DNA from: CAVQCJ01 sp963849365 | GTDB lineage: Bacteria > Actinomycetota > Actinomycetes > Prado026 | Assembly: GCA_963849365.1 (NCBI GenBank) | Contig: CAWKHA010000001.1 | Span: 1,092,632-1,156,631, forward strand | Direction: 5' to 3' | Length of the DNA stretch: 64,000 nucleotides | Part shown: piece by piece, positions 52,863 to 60,310 of the stretch | Layout: each line of letters opens with the position of its first letter | How positions within the stretch are numbered: position 1 is the first letter of the stretch | Made by a program: the position numbers and the translations under genes | The notes under the pieces: model-generated | What the model was told of the DNA's origin: nothing | Databases searched by the model: none | Seen by the model: only the letters and a program-made list of their open reading frames with translations

Positions 52863-53525
52863 CTAACGCCGCTGGTCGCCCGGCTGCACCTCTTGGGATG
52901 TCGTCGGAAGTACTGGACGAGTATGGGACGGTGAGGTTCTGCGGGCTTGCTTCGGGGCCTTCACCAGGATCACCGGACGGCGGGACTGGCGAGCTACCGC
53001 CAACGACGTGCTTCCCGACAACAAGACCACCATGAGCGGGCGACGGGCGGGGCTGCCGATCACGATCGAGGTCGCGTCCAGGGTCTCAGCCTCGGCGACG
53101 ATGGTGTCGGCGATTCCTCGTCGACTCGCGTCCCGCACGATGGTGCTGGCGGCAGCGCCAAGCCCGCGCAGCTTGGCCACCCCGGCGTGCGCGACTGCGA
53201 GCGCGTCAGTGGGAGTCTCGATGAAGATGCGACCTCCTCGGACCGGATCCCACGGCCGCACGTACAGCACCCAGGCCTCGGCGGCAAGCAGCTCGCACCA
53301 CTCAGCGGCGACCTGCAAGGCCCCGTCCGCGATCCTGGTCCCGTTGTACGGAACGAGGATCCTTCGCCTGGCCGACCTGCCACCATCCGCTTCCAGGGTG
53401 GTCGACGGCCAGCCGGTCCACGGGTCGCTGTGGACGAGGGCGCTGCCGGTCGGAATCGCCGCCAAGCTGTCCAGCACCTGACGCATGGGAGTCACTCCAG
53501 GGTCGAGAACTTCACCGATCGGCAC
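52863..53525 (-). CDS. Universal stress protein (UspA family)
   Basis: A 220-residue protein with one Usp domain (about 55-190). The first strand is RRILVPYNGTRIADGALQVAAEWCELLA, a later strand is AWVLYVRPWDP, and the ATP-binding signature is GSPARRPLMVVLLSGSTSLAVARQSRRPVILV (G-x2-G-x9-GS/T type). N-terminal 50 residues are an extra region; an internal ATG at 53486 could be the start. The C-terminal 30 residues are basic and disordered. Usp proteins aid survival of hypoxia and dormancy. Confidence 0.85.
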   Translation of the reverse strand: MPIGEVLDPGVTPMRQVLDSLAAIPTGSALVHSDPWTGWPSTTLEADGGRSARRRILVPYNGTRIADGALQVAAEWCELLAAEAWVLYVRPWDPVRGGRIFIETPTDALAVAHAGVAKLRGLGAAASTIVRDASRRGIADTIVAEAETLDATSIVIGSPARRPLMVVLLSGSTSLAVARQSRRPVILVKAPKQARRTSPSHTRPVLPTTSQEVQPGDQRR

Positions 53526-53772
53526 TTCACGACGCGCGTGCAGTGCCTTGTCACGGAGACCATCGTCAGCTCGATGCCTGCACCCCGACGCACTGATTGA
53601 CGGAGTCTTGACGCCAACCGGCCGGGTCTTGACGAGCTCCTTGCGCTGGCGGCTTCGATCCGACCCTGGCGCGCGCCCACTGGAGGGACCCCGCGCGCAC
53701 CGGATCTAGGGCGGCACCACGCCCAGCAACGTCGGCACGCTGCGTGATCGTCCTCCTCCAGAAGGTAGTCCG

Positions 53773-54045
53773 CTAAACGGGCGGGGCTGAGTGCCAGGAC
53801 CCCAACGGCGGCTCGGCTCCGTCAGCGACCACGAACATGTGTGGCAGCACCAAGCAGCTCCACAACCACCCGTGCAGGGTCTGCCGGCTCACCCCGACCT
53901 TCACCGCGACCTCGCTCACCGACAACCCATACGCCAGCACCGCCAGCACCGCCTGTACCTCTGCTCGGTCATGCTCAGCTCCACCAGCACCCGGCCCACC
54001 TCCTCGGCTGCCAGCAGCCGAAGACCAGCGGGGGCAAGGTGTCAA
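53773..54045 (-). pseudogene. IS481-type transposase N-terminal fragment
   Basis: Only the helix-turn-helix segment survives: AVLAVLAYGLSVSEVAVKVGVSRQTLHGWLW. After it the sequence is no longer transposase and the DDE core is absent. The 22-nt repeat array begins within its 5' edge (54038), consistent with this being the left part of an IS. Nonfunctional. Confidence 0.7.
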
Positions 54046-54128
54046 CCATCAGCCGAGACGATGTCGCGCATCAGCCGAGACGGTGTAAAGGATCAGCCGA
54101 GACCCCAACGTCAAGGATCAGCCGAGAT
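54038..54128. repeat. Four tandem 22-25 nt repeats with core ATCAGCCGAGA
   Basis: The core ATCAGCCGAGAC occurs at 54048, 54070 and 54092, and as ATCAGCCGAGAT at 54117. The first three units are 22 nt each, starting GGTGTCAACC, GATGTCGCGC and GGTGTAAAGG before the core; the fourth is 25 nt. On the minus strand the unit reads CTCGGCTGAT plus a variable part, so these may be copies of an IS481-type terminal or subterminal motif. Confidence 0.85.
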
Positions 54129-54143
54129 CACACACGGAGAGGG

Positions 54144-54185
54144 TCCCCCTGGCAGGACTTGAACCTGCGACCCGCGGATTAGAAG
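54144..54185 (-). tRNA. 3' fragment of tRNA-Arg(UCU), probable att site
   Basis: On the minus strand: an anticodon loop CTTCTAA (anticodon TCT, Arg), stem half TCCGC, variable GGGTC, a perfect T arm (GCAGG, TTCAAGT, CCTGC), acceptor 3' half CAGGGGG and discriminator A. CCA is not encoded. The matching 5' half is absent: the bases before the loop do not pair with TCCGC. A tRNA gene cut in its anticodon loop is the classic footprint of a tyrosine-integrase element. Confidence 0.8.
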
Positions 54186-54362
54186 GGCGTTTCGGGGTTT
54201 CACTCACTTTCTTGACCGCGAGCGTGCCGTCGCCCTAGACCCGTTGTAGAGCATGGTGAAACGGCCCATACGGGGGTACCGGCGACCATGATCCAAAGTC
54301 TCTCCGTCGATCCCTCTGTGATGGGTTCCCGATGGGTTCGGCTGCACCGGAGCCGAGCTTGA

Positions 54363-54758
54363 TCAGTGAACCTCTGAGACACGCCATGTCCATGCGTACC
54401 AGACGATGAATGCAGTGCACGCGATCTCGATGACGCTGAAGAACGCGTAGAACATGGTCAGGCTGCCGACGAACAGCGACGCGATCTGGACAACGGTCAT
54501 GAACGCCCCAGCGGCGATGTTGGCGCGGCGGTTTGTCTTGGGCTTCAGCACCCTGGACAGGACGATCATGGCGATGGGGATCTCCATCAGGACGGCGGCA
54601 CCAAGCAGAAACCCTTGCGTGACATCGATTCCGTTTACGTGTCCGGTCAGGTACTGCTTCAACGACCCGCTGTCCATTAGGCCCAGTAGGTCGCAGTAGA
54701 GGTAGTTGAACATGACGAAGATCCACAGAGTCGAGAGTGTTACTCCCGGGTTTCTCAT
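54363..54758 (-). CDS. DUF6326 family membrane protein
   Basis: A 131-residue protein with four membrane helices: TLWIFVMFNYLYCDLLGLM, LLGAAVLMEIPIAMIVLSRVL, NIAAGAFMTVVQIASLFVG and YAFFSVIEIACTAFIVWYAW. The first-helix wording and the TRP-rich ending match the DUF6326 family, of unknown function. Start ATG 54758 (MRNPGVTLS). A weak DosR-like dyad GGGCTCCAGTCC lies at 54839-54850, 81-92 nt upstream. Confidence 0.8.
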   Translation of the reverse strand: MRNPGVTLSTLWIFVMFNYLYCDLLGLMDSGSLKQYLTGHVNGIDVTQGFLLGAAVLMEIPIAMIVLSRVLKPKTNRRANIAAGAFMTVVQIASLFVGSLTMFYAFFSVIEIACTAFIVWYAWTWRVSEVH

Positions 54759-54962
54759 GCTTAGCGTCGATGTCCCTGCAGCCGTGTATCCGCGTGAATC
54801 GGGGCGGTGGTCGAGGCACTCGAAGTCGTGGTCATCGTGGGCTCCAGTCCTTGATGGACCGGTTCATTGAGCCGGTCGAGCGTCCGAACCCTGTCCGTCT
54901 CCGCCGCCGCACTGGCCGGGGATTAGGGGCGAAGGTCCTTGTCGCGCTCGGATCGAACCCCG

Positions 54963-55349
54963 TCACCCGCCTCGGCCGACAAGCACCTGCGCCCAGTGCG
55001 GGCGTATCACAGCGACAGCGACGAGGGCGACGTCGATCGCGAGGCCGATCACGAGCCACCTGTCCCAGAACACCAGAAGGAGCAGCGCCGACAGCAGAGC
55101 CGCCACCACGGTGATCGCGGGCCATGCGGCCGAAAGCCCCGGCACCCCCCATACCGCGAGGGCGAGCGCAGCGAACGCGGCAACCGTGGCCCCCAGCAGT
55201 CCGATCCCGAGCGGCCGGCGGGCCCCGTCCGGGACGAGCCACGACCGGTCGAAAGAGAACGTCGGCTCGTCGGGGGCCAGGAAGAGCAGGTGCACCAGCC
55301 CGTGCGCCAGCAGGACGATCCCCACGACGACCCGGGCCACAACGATCAT
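54963..55349 (-). CDS. Four-helix membrane protein (128 aa)
   Basis: ATG 55349 follows AGGAGG. Helices are VVVGIVLLAHGLVHLLFLA, LGIGLLGATVAAFAALALAVWG, ITVVAALLSALLLLVFW and LVIGLAIDVALVAVAVI. No conserved functional motif identified; a DoxX-like topology is possible but not shown. Divergent from the membrane protein at 55518, with two DosR-like dyads between them. Confidence 0.72.
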   Translation of the reverse strand: MIVVARVVVGIVLLAHGLVHLLFLAPDEPTFSFDRSWLVPDGARRPLGIGLLGATVAAFAALALAVWGVPGLSAAWPAITVVAALLSALLLLVFWDRWLVIGLAIDVALVAVAVIRPHWAQVLVGRGG

Positions 55350-55413
55350 CGAGCGCCTCCTGCCTCGCATGCCCCAATCTCGGAGGGTCCGCCCAGTGCA
55401 CTCGGACGGGCCA

Positions 55414-55427
55414 GGGTCAATGGTCCC
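55414..55427. promoter_or_regulatory. DosR/DevR-like box, left member of a divergent pair
   Basis: GGGTCAATGGTCCC is the same kind of dyad as the site at 46985 (GGGTCTAAGGTCCC). It lies 65-78 nt upstream of the minus-strand ATG 55349 and 91-104 nt upstream of ATG 55518. Confidence 0.5.
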
Positions 55428-55467
55428 GGCGGCGCCGGTTGGCCACCCCCGATGTGCCCTTCTCCGA

Positions 55468-55481
55468 GGGACTTTGGACTC
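55468..55481. promoter_or_regulatory. DosR/DevR-like box upstream of 55518 gene
   Basis: GGGACTTTGGACTC matches GGGACTTTNGGCCC at all but two positions, including the full GGGACTTT left half. It lies 37-50 nt upstream of ATG 55518, almost the same distance as the 46985 site from its gene. This is the best of the dyads. Confidence 0.6.
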
Positions 55482-55517
55482 TGCTAGGCCACGCCACGCC
55501 ACGACGAGACTTGAGGC

Positions 55518-55859
55518 ATGACCACGCATTCGAGTCCTCGCCACGACATGCGGGCGTGGCCGGAATCCCGTGTCGGCCGGCGGGCGATCCAACTCGCAGG
55601 GTTCTCCGTCGCAGGCATCGTCCTCCTCGTACTTGCCTTCGCGCTCAACATCGTCGAACCAGCCGCCAGCTACACCGACAGTTGGGCACAGCTTGTGTGG
55701 GGGGTGGGCATTTGGGCGTGCGGGATCGGCGCTGTCGTCACCGGCTTCGTCGCGATGATCCGACACCACGAGCGCTCCTGGATGGTCGCGCTGGCCATCG
55801 TTCTCGGACTTCTTCCCCTTGCCCTGCTGCTGTCGGAGATCGCGCTGGGCAAGTTCTGA
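55518..55859 (+). CDS. Membrane protein (113 aa, three helices)
   Basis: After a 20-residue polar lead come helices IQLAGFSVAGIVLLVLAFALNI, LVWGVGIWACGIGAVVTGFVAMI and WMVALAIVLGLLPLALLLSEI. No family recognised. It is 34 nt ahead of the DUF4386 gene and probably co-transcribed with it from the promoter carrying the DosR-like dyads. Confidence 0.72.
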   Translation: MTTHSSPRHDMRAWPESRVGRRAIQLAGFSVAGIVLLVLAFALNIVEPAASYTDSWAQLVWGVGIWACGIGAVVTGFVAMIRHHERSWMVALAIVLGLLPLALLLSEIALGKF

Positions 55860-55892
55860 CCTCGCGCGCGAGCCCACGAAGGGGGGATCCCC

Positions 55893-56657
55893 GTGACCAT
55901 GACGAGCATTGGGACCGACTCAGCCCCTGACACGATCTGGGCCGACCTCCACCGCACAGCGCGCACGACCGGGCTGCTCTACCTCGCGTTCTTCATCACC
56001 GGGATCTTGGGCTCCATGCTGATCCGCGGCCAGCTCTTCGCCGCGGACGACGCCCAAGGCACTCTGTCCAACCTGATGGAGCACGGGTCCCTGGCACGCG
56101 TCGGCATCATCCTGGAGCTGGGCATCGTATTGACCCAGGCCCTGACGGCGGTGTGGTTCTACCGCCTGTTCCGCAGCGTCGACACTCTGGCGGCCGGCAC
56201 GCTCGCGGCGTTCGGGATGGTCAACGCAGTCGCGATCCTCGGCAGCGCAGCACTGCTCGCCACGGCCCAGGACGTGGCGAGCGACGCGTCGTTGGCCGCG
56301 CCCGGCGGTGCGGCCGCCACCGTTCAGCTGCTCTACGTCGCCAGCGGCCATCTGTGGGGAGTCGCGGGCATGTTCTTCGGCCTGTGGCTTATTCCGATGG
56401 GCTGGCTCGTCGTCCGCTCGCGTTGGCTGCCGCTCCCCTTGGGCTGGATCCTGATCGCGGGCGGCGCGGGCTACCTGTTCAGCGCGTTTGTCAGTTACGC
56501 ATTCCCGAACGCCGACCTCGTCACCCAGCTGCTGACGGTCCCCGCGACCATCGGCGAGATCTGGATCATGGGATACCTGATCATCGTCGGCATCCGCGAC
56601 CACGTCCCGCCGGATCGCGACGGCGCTCGGATTGCGGATTCGCCAGGCGGCCCGTAG
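55893..56657 (+). CDS. DUF4386 family membrane protein
   Basis: A 254-residue integral membrane protein with about six helices (LLYLAFFITGILGSMLI, GIILELGIVLTQALTAVWFYRLF, AAFGMVNAVAILGSAALLA, GHLWGVAGMFFGLWLIPMGWLV, LGWILIAGGAGYLFSAF, IWIMGYLIIVGI). RTTGLLYLAFFITGI and GLWLIPMGWLV are typical of DUF4386. Start GTG 55893 after GGGGGGA; ATG 55899 possible. Function unknown. Confidence 0.85.
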   Translation: MTMTSIGTDSAPDTIWADLHRTARTTGLLYLAFFITGILGSMLIRGQLFAADDAQGTLSNLMEHGSLARVGIILELGIVLTQALTAVWFYRLFRSVDTLAAGTLAAFGMVNAVAILGSAALLATAQDVASDASLAAPGGAAATVQLLYVASGHLWGVAGMFFGLWLIPMGWLVVRSRWLPLPLGWILIAGGAGYLFSAFVSYAFPNADLVTQLLTVPATIGEIWIMGYLIIVGIRDHVPPDRDGARIADSPGGP

Positions 56658-57024
56658 GTGCCGTTAGCGGGCGCTCAGATCCGCCCGGCTGGTTCGGGTA
56701 CATGAGGTCGGCGTGGAGGTCCCCTTACCGTTGATCATCGCCGTCAACAGGTGCACGCGGAGCTTGACCGGGTACGACGAACCTTCGCGCAGCACGTCCA
56801 GACGATGACCCCGACCGATCTGGCCCGCCTGAGCAACGGCACCCGGTTGACCAACCGCGAGCTGCTGCCGGGTCGCGCTTTGCGATCTGCAGCCGGCCAC
56901 ACCGTGAACAAGTGCGTGTGCCGTCGTACAGCGGCTTGAAGCGGCACACGGGTCGGGTGGCGTACTAATACCGCTCAGCGGCCGGTCTCAGTCGGCGTGG
57001 CGAGCGAGCGAAATGGAGAGAGAC
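56658..57024. other. Intergenic region with a gene remnant and a hairpin
   Basis: Besides the fragment at 56751-56860, an 8-bp stem (GTGTGCCG at 56916-56923 with CGGCACAC at 56942-56949) is present. This gap separates the membrane-protein genes from the small genes of the replication end. No complete gene was seen. Confidence 0.5.
56751..56860 (+). pseudogene. N-terminal fragment of a DinB/MDMPI-type protein
   Basis: VHAELDRVRRTFAQHVQTMTPTDLARLSNGTRLTNREL matches the first helices of DinB-superfamily (maleylpyruvate-isomerase-type) proteins. The usual continuation after TNRELL (a helix with the metal-binding His) is replaced by unrelated sequence. Remnant. Confidence 0.55.
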
Positions 57025-57225
57025 ATGGCAGGTCGGTTGGTGAAGCGGGGCCGTGGACGCCCCAAGGTGTTCGACATCCACTTCTCATTCGGCATCTCCC
57101 AGAAGCAGCAGCGCGCATTGGAGAGGCATGCGCAGGCGTTCGGGGTACCGGCTGCGGAGATTGTGCGCGGGCTCATCGACGTGCACCTGATCGGAGCCGA
57201 GCAGCGCAGGGAGAACGCGGCATGA
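57025..57225 (+). CDS. Small ribbon-helix-helix-like DNA-binding protein (66 aa)
   Basis: GGAGAGAG lies just before ATG 57025. The sequence MAGRLVKRGRGRPKVFDIHFSFGISQKQQRALERHAQAFGVPAAEIVRGLIDVHL shows a basic arm, a beta strand (FDIHFSFGIS) and two helices, the pattern of CopG/MobC-like ribbon-helix-helix proteins. A role in autoregulation, replication or mobilization of the element is inferred. Stop overlaps the next ATG (ATGA). Confidence 0.68.
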   Translation: MAGRLVKRGRGRPKVFDIHFSFGISQKQQRALERHAQAFGVPAAEIVRGLIDVHLIGAEQRRENAA

Positions 57226-57401
57226 CGCGGCCGAAGCTGAACAAGAAGGTGCTGGAGAACGTCGTGACGTCCTGCCAGGAGCGGCGACGCCCGCTGGAAG
57301 ACCTGCTGTTCGCGGAGCGCGACCGCGAGCAGACCCGCGCCCAGATGAAGGCGGACCGGGACTCCGACCTCCGGGACAAGTACCCCGGACTGGAGGCCTG
57401 A
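57222..57401 (+). CDS. Small hypothetical protein (59 aa)
   Basis: MTRPKLNKKVLENVVTSCQERRRPLEDLLFAERDREQTRAQMKADRDSDL: a charged, fully helical protein with a basic N-terminus. Its ATG overlaps the preceding stop by 4 nt and its stop is one base before the next ATG. Tight coupling argues that it is real. Function unknown. Confidence 0.65.
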   Translation: MTRPKLNKKVLENVVTSCQERRRPLEDLLFAERDREQTRAQMKADRDSDLRDKYPGLEA

Positions 57402-57402
57402 C

Positions 57403-57843
57403 ATGGCACTCAGGCCGACCGTGCTCGGACCCAACTCTGCCGAAGCCTCCTTTGAGCAGGTGCCGTTCGCGTCGGCGCAGAGCCGACGCGAGGCCCGCCA
57501 GTACCTCGACCGAGTCAAGGCGCAGGAGACACAGCGCGGTCGCAGCCTCGCCCTGCGGACTTTGGAGGACCTGGCGCTCCAGGAGTCCGACCTGATCGCT
57601 GAGGGCCAAGAGATTCGGGACGCGATGGACCTTCTGGCAAAGCAGCTCAAGAACGGGGCCATCCCCTACGCCGAGGCCAACGACTTGTTCGGCCAACTGT
57701 CCCGTGAGGTGGACCTGATGGAGTCGCGCAAGGCCGAAATCTTCGCCATGGAGGCGAAGCACCAGGCCCACTACGACAAACCCATCGAGCGCGTAGACGA
57801 CCTGCGCATGCGCTTCAACGACCTGCTCGACTTCCCATGGTAA
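57403..57843 (+). CDS. Coiled-coil hypothetical protein (146 aa)
   Basis: A mostly helical, charged protein (SRREARQYLDRVKAQETQRGRSLALRTLEDLAL, DAMDLLAKQLKNGAIPYAEANDLFGQLSREVDLMESRKAEIFAMEAKH) with heptad-like spacing. No metal or catalytic motif. Third gene of a coupled trio; probably an accessory of the element. No family recognised. Confidence 0.68.
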   Translation: MALRPTVLGPNSAEASFEQVPFASAQSRREARQYLDRVKAQETQRGRSLALRTLEDLALQESDLIAEGQEIRDAMDLLAKQLKNGAIPYAEANDLFGQLSREVDLMESRKAEIFAMEAKHQAHYDKPIERVDDLRMRFNDLLDFPW

Positions 57844-57858
57844 GTCGGCCATGAACCT

Positions 57859-57932
57859 CCCTACCTGCACCGAGCCGAGCCGACCGTTCACCCGGCACGG
57901 CGCTGGCCTGGGCATGCCGGGTGCAGGTAGGG
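57859..57932. repeat. 13-bp perfect inverted repeat with 48-nt loop
   Basis: CCCTACCTGCACC (57859-57871) is exactly inverted as GGTGCAGGTAGGG (57920-57932). An alternative inner stem CCCGGCA (57891-57897) / TGCCGGG (57915-57921) overlaps the outer right arm by two bases, so the two cannot both form fully. It follows the coiled-coil gene by 16 nt. Confidence 0.8.
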
Positions 57933-58138
57933 GGTCAAGCACGTTTCCACCCCGTCGACACCCTGACCGGACCGACTTGACTGAGGCACCGGAGTGGGCG
58001 CAGTGTGGTTCTGCTTGCCGCGGTGCCTTCCAGAGGTTCGCACCGCTGCGCGGAACAGACGGTGTCAGAGGCACCCGAGTCCGCCGACCCACACAAATCT
58101 GTGGTCGGAGGTCGCGGGTGCTTCTTCTTGGTACCGGG

Positions 58139-58161
58139 CCTCCGGCCGAGTCTGCCGGAGG
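58139..58161 (+). promoter_or_regulatory. Hairpin sequestering the ribosome-binding site of the primase-like gene
   Basis: CCTCCGGC (58139-58146) pairs perfectly with GCCGGAGG (58154-58161) across a 7-nt loop. The right arm contains GGAGG, the Shine-Dalgarno for GTG 58170 (or 58167). Folding would hide the site and block translation until the stem is opened. Confidence 0.65.
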
Positions 58162-58169
58162 TACGCGTG

Positions 58170-58598
58170 GTGACTGAACACCGACTGGCCGCGAGCAATC
58201 CGCGCGCGTCCCGGCCGACAGTGGCCCGTCCAGTTCCGCCCCACGCACCAGCCGGATCGCCGCTCGCGCGGGTATACGCAGCCCTGACGGATGCTGGCAG
58301 CAGATTTGGCAGCGGACAGGACTGGACGTGCCCGGCACATGACGATCAGCACCCCTCGCTCGGGGTGACAGCTACTGACGAGGGGGTCGTGCTGCTGTAC
58401 TGCTCGGCCGGCTGCGACACGAAGGACGTCCTCAGCAAGCTAGGGCTCACCCAGAGCCACCTGTACCCGAAACAACGCAGAGTCGAGACGTACATCTACA
58501 CAGACGAGTCCGGTGAGCAGCTGTACAGGGTTGTCCGGTGGGAGTACCCGAAGAAGTTCACGCAGGAGCGCTGGAACCCCGACACGGTCGGTGGGTGA
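58170..58598 (+). CDS. CHC2-type zinc-finger primase N-terminus (split from downstream Toprim/AAA)
   Basis: GTG 58170 follows GGAGG by eight bases and gives 142 residues. The domain SPLARVYAALTDAGSRFGSGQDWTCPAHDDQHPSLGVT...VLLYCSAGCDTKDVLSKLGL has the Cys/His/Cys/Cys zinc ligands and PSL of DNA-primase-type zinc fingers. The tail (YRVVRWEYPKKFTQERWNPDT) continues in intact homologues directly into WVSG...MNGVRRVLYGLP, which here lies in another frame. So this is the first part of a replication protein separated by a one-base shift near 58590. Confidence 0.8.
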   Translation: MTEHRLAASNPRASRPTVARPVPPHAPAGSPLARVYAALTDAGSRFGSGQDWTCPAHDDQHPSLGVTATDEGVVLLYCSAGCDTKDVLSKLGLTQSHLYPKQRRVETYIYTDESGEQLYRVVRWEYPKKFTQERWNPDTVGG

Positions 58599-58612
58599 GC
58601 GGCTCGGGCTGT

Positions 58613-60148
58613 ATGAACGGCGTTCGGCGGGTCCTGTACGGACTGCCGAATGTTCGTGCAGGAATCGACGCGGGTGAGTCGGTGTACCTCGTTGAGGGCG
58701 AGAAGGACTGCCACACGCTGGCCGCGGCCTGGGACGCGGTGGTGACGACCTCGCCCGGCGGCGCTAAAGCCTGGCGGCGGGAGTACGCGGCGATGTTGGA
58801 GGGCGCGACGCTCGTCACCGTCATAGCGGACCGGGACCCGGCGGGCTACGCGTACGCGCTCGCCGTCGCCGAGTCGCTGCGCGAGGCGGGTATTCCGGGT
58901 GCTCTCGCGTTGTCGAAGCCCGACCTAGCCCGCTCGGATCCCTCCGACCACGTCAACGCCGGATTCGGCCGCCTCGACCTCGTGTCAGTTGCCGAGGAAG
59001 ACCTCAGCCGAATGATCTCCGCGAAAGGCGAGGAGGAGCCTTGCCGTCGCGAGCGGTTCCGACTCGTGACCGCCAGAGAACTGGCCGAGCCGGTGCCAGC
59101 GATGCGCTGGCTGATCGAAGGCGTTTGGCCGTTGGGCTCGTACGGCCCGCTGGCCGGGGAGAAGAAGACGTTGAAGACCTGGCACTTGCTGGCGCTGGCG
59201 GTGGCTGTCGCCGCGGGGGTGCCCGCGTTCGGCGAGTTCACGGTGCCGGAGGCCCTGCCGGTTGTCCTGTTCCTTGGGGAGGGTGGCCAGGCCCCCACAC
59301 AACGTCGACTGCAGCGGATCGCCGAGGCATACGGCGTGCGCCTGGACGGCCTTCCTTTGGGTGTGGTCTTCGATGCCGGGCCGGTCGACGGCCCCGAGTT
59401 CCGCGGGGCGCTCGCCGGGCACGTCGAGAGCATGGGCGCGAGCTTGGTAGGGATTGATCCGCTGTACGCCTACCACCCGCCGGGCGTGGAAGCCCAGAAT
59501 CTGTACGAGCGGGGCCGGATGCTCGCGGACCTCACTCACGAGATGCCGGACGGTGTCTCGCTGATCGTCAACGATCACTTCCGCAAGACGGGCTCGACCG
59601 ATCTTGACCTCGACTCCATCGCCCAGTCCGGGATGGGCGCCTGGGCGGACTCGTGGATTCTGATGGCTCACCGTGAGCCCGCGGACGTCCCGACCGGGCG
59701 TTTCCGACTCGCCGTCGAATATGGGTCACGACAGTGGGGGGGCCGGCGTTACGAGTCGTCCTGGGACATGGGCGTGTTCGATCCCGACACCGGCGAGCAC
59801 GACGGCAAGCTCGGCTGGGCATTCAAGCCGATGAACTACACCGAGTCCCATCGCGGCGCTGCCGGAACGGGCAGGCTTCAGGACACGATCTGCGAGGTCT
59901 TGCGGGACCACCCGTTCGAGCTGACCAAGACCGAGGTGATCAAGAACGTTGGCGGGAACGCCCAACGGGTGCGTGACGCCTTCGGAATCCTCATCGACCA
60001 GAACCTCATCGAGATGCGGAAGATCGCCGCTCCGGAGGGGCCGAACGGGGTCCCGAAGACTCGCGACCGCTGGGGTATGAACGAGCACCCGACGATCCGA
60101 GTCTCTCAACTACGTCCGAAGCCCACGGACGCGGCTGGACGCGGTTGA
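58613..60148 (+). CDS. Toprim plus RepA-like AAA ATPase plus winged helix (replication protein body)
   Basis: About 511 residues from ATG 58613. A Toprim-like domain (SVYLVEGEKDCHTLAAAWDAVVTTSPGG, VTVIADRDPAGYAYALAVAESL) is followed by a RecA-fold AAA domain with Walker-A-like AGEKKTLKTWHLL, VVLFLGEGGQAPTQRRLQRI, DPLYAYHP and VNDHFRKTGS. A C-terminal winged helix ends it (TICEVLRDHPFELTKTEVIKNVGGNAQRV). This matches primase-helicase proteins of actinobacterial mobile elements and phages. Upstream in-frame sequence from about 58590 is coding but in a different frame from the zinc finger, so the gene is split. Confidence 0.85.
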   Translation: MNGVRRVLYGLPNVRAGIDAGESVYLVEGEKDCHTLAAAWDAVVTTSPGGAKAWRREYAAMLEGATLVTVIADRDPAGYAYALAVAESLREAGIPGALALSKPDLARSDPSDHVNAGFGRLDLVSVAEEDLSRMISAKGEEEPCRRERFRLVTARELAEPVPAMRWLIEGVWPLGSYGPLAGEKKTLKTWHLLALAVAVAAGVPAFGEFTVPEALPVVLFLGEGGQAPTQRRLQRIAEAYGVRLDGLPLGVVFDAGPVDGPEFRGALAGHVESMGASLVGIDPLYAYHPPGVEAQNLYERGRMLADLTHEMPDGVSLIVNDHFRKTGSTDLDLDSIAQSGMGAWADSWILMAHREPADVPTGRFRLAVEYGSRQWGGRRYESSWDMGVFDPDTGEHDGKLGWAFKPMNYTESHRGAAGTGRLQDTICEVLRDHPFELTKTEVIKNVGGNAQRVRDAFGILIDQNLIEMRKIAAPEGPNGVPKTRDRWGMNEHPTIRVSQLRPKPTDAAGRG

Positions 60149-60195
60149 CCCATGAGCGCCCGAGAGTCATTGCTCCGTATGGGGAGATGCCGCCT

Positions 60196-60228
60196 GCCAA
60201 CCGCGTCCGAGGCTGAGACGCGGTTGGC
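60196..60228. repeat. 12-bp perfect stem-loop
   Basis: GCCAACCGCGTC (60196-60207) and GACGCGGTTGGC (60217-60228) pair exactly across a 9-nt loop. It lies 48 nt after the replication-gene stop. It could terminate transcription or serve as an origin/transfer structure. Confidence 0.8.
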
Positions 60229-60251
60229 TCCGCCGGGTCGTGGGAGGGCCG

Positions 60252-60310
60252 GGACGGAAACGAAGTCCGTCCGGCCCCGACCTATAGGACGGACTTCCTT
60301 GGTTTCGTCC
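60252..60310. repeat. Long imperfect hairpin with 11-bp perfect core
   Basis: The core GAAGTCCGTCC (60262-60272) is inverted exactly at 60287-60297. The stem extends outward as GGACG and AAAC (60252-60261) against GTTT and CGTCC (60302-60310), with small bulges. Total span is 59 nt. Confidence 0.75.

Larger units (their letters stand above)
57844..58169. other. Intergenic leader of the replication gene, rich in hairpins
   Basis: Contains three stem-loops: 57859-57932, 58084-58108 (CCGACC...GGTCGG closing CACA/TGTG) and 58139-58161. No coding signal before GTG 58170 is convincing. This is where a replication origin or copy-control RNA of the element might be expected. Confidence 0.6.

Noticed and set aside
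54038..54128. Four-copy repeat considered as a CRISPR array
   Set aside because: Unit is 22-25 nt with no separate spacer; the variable part is only about 10 nt and no cas gene is near.
54769..54850. DosR-type box in front of the DUF6326 gene
   Set aside because: GGGCTCCAGTCC has the dyad but a GC centre and lies 81-92 nt away; too weak to list as a separate site.
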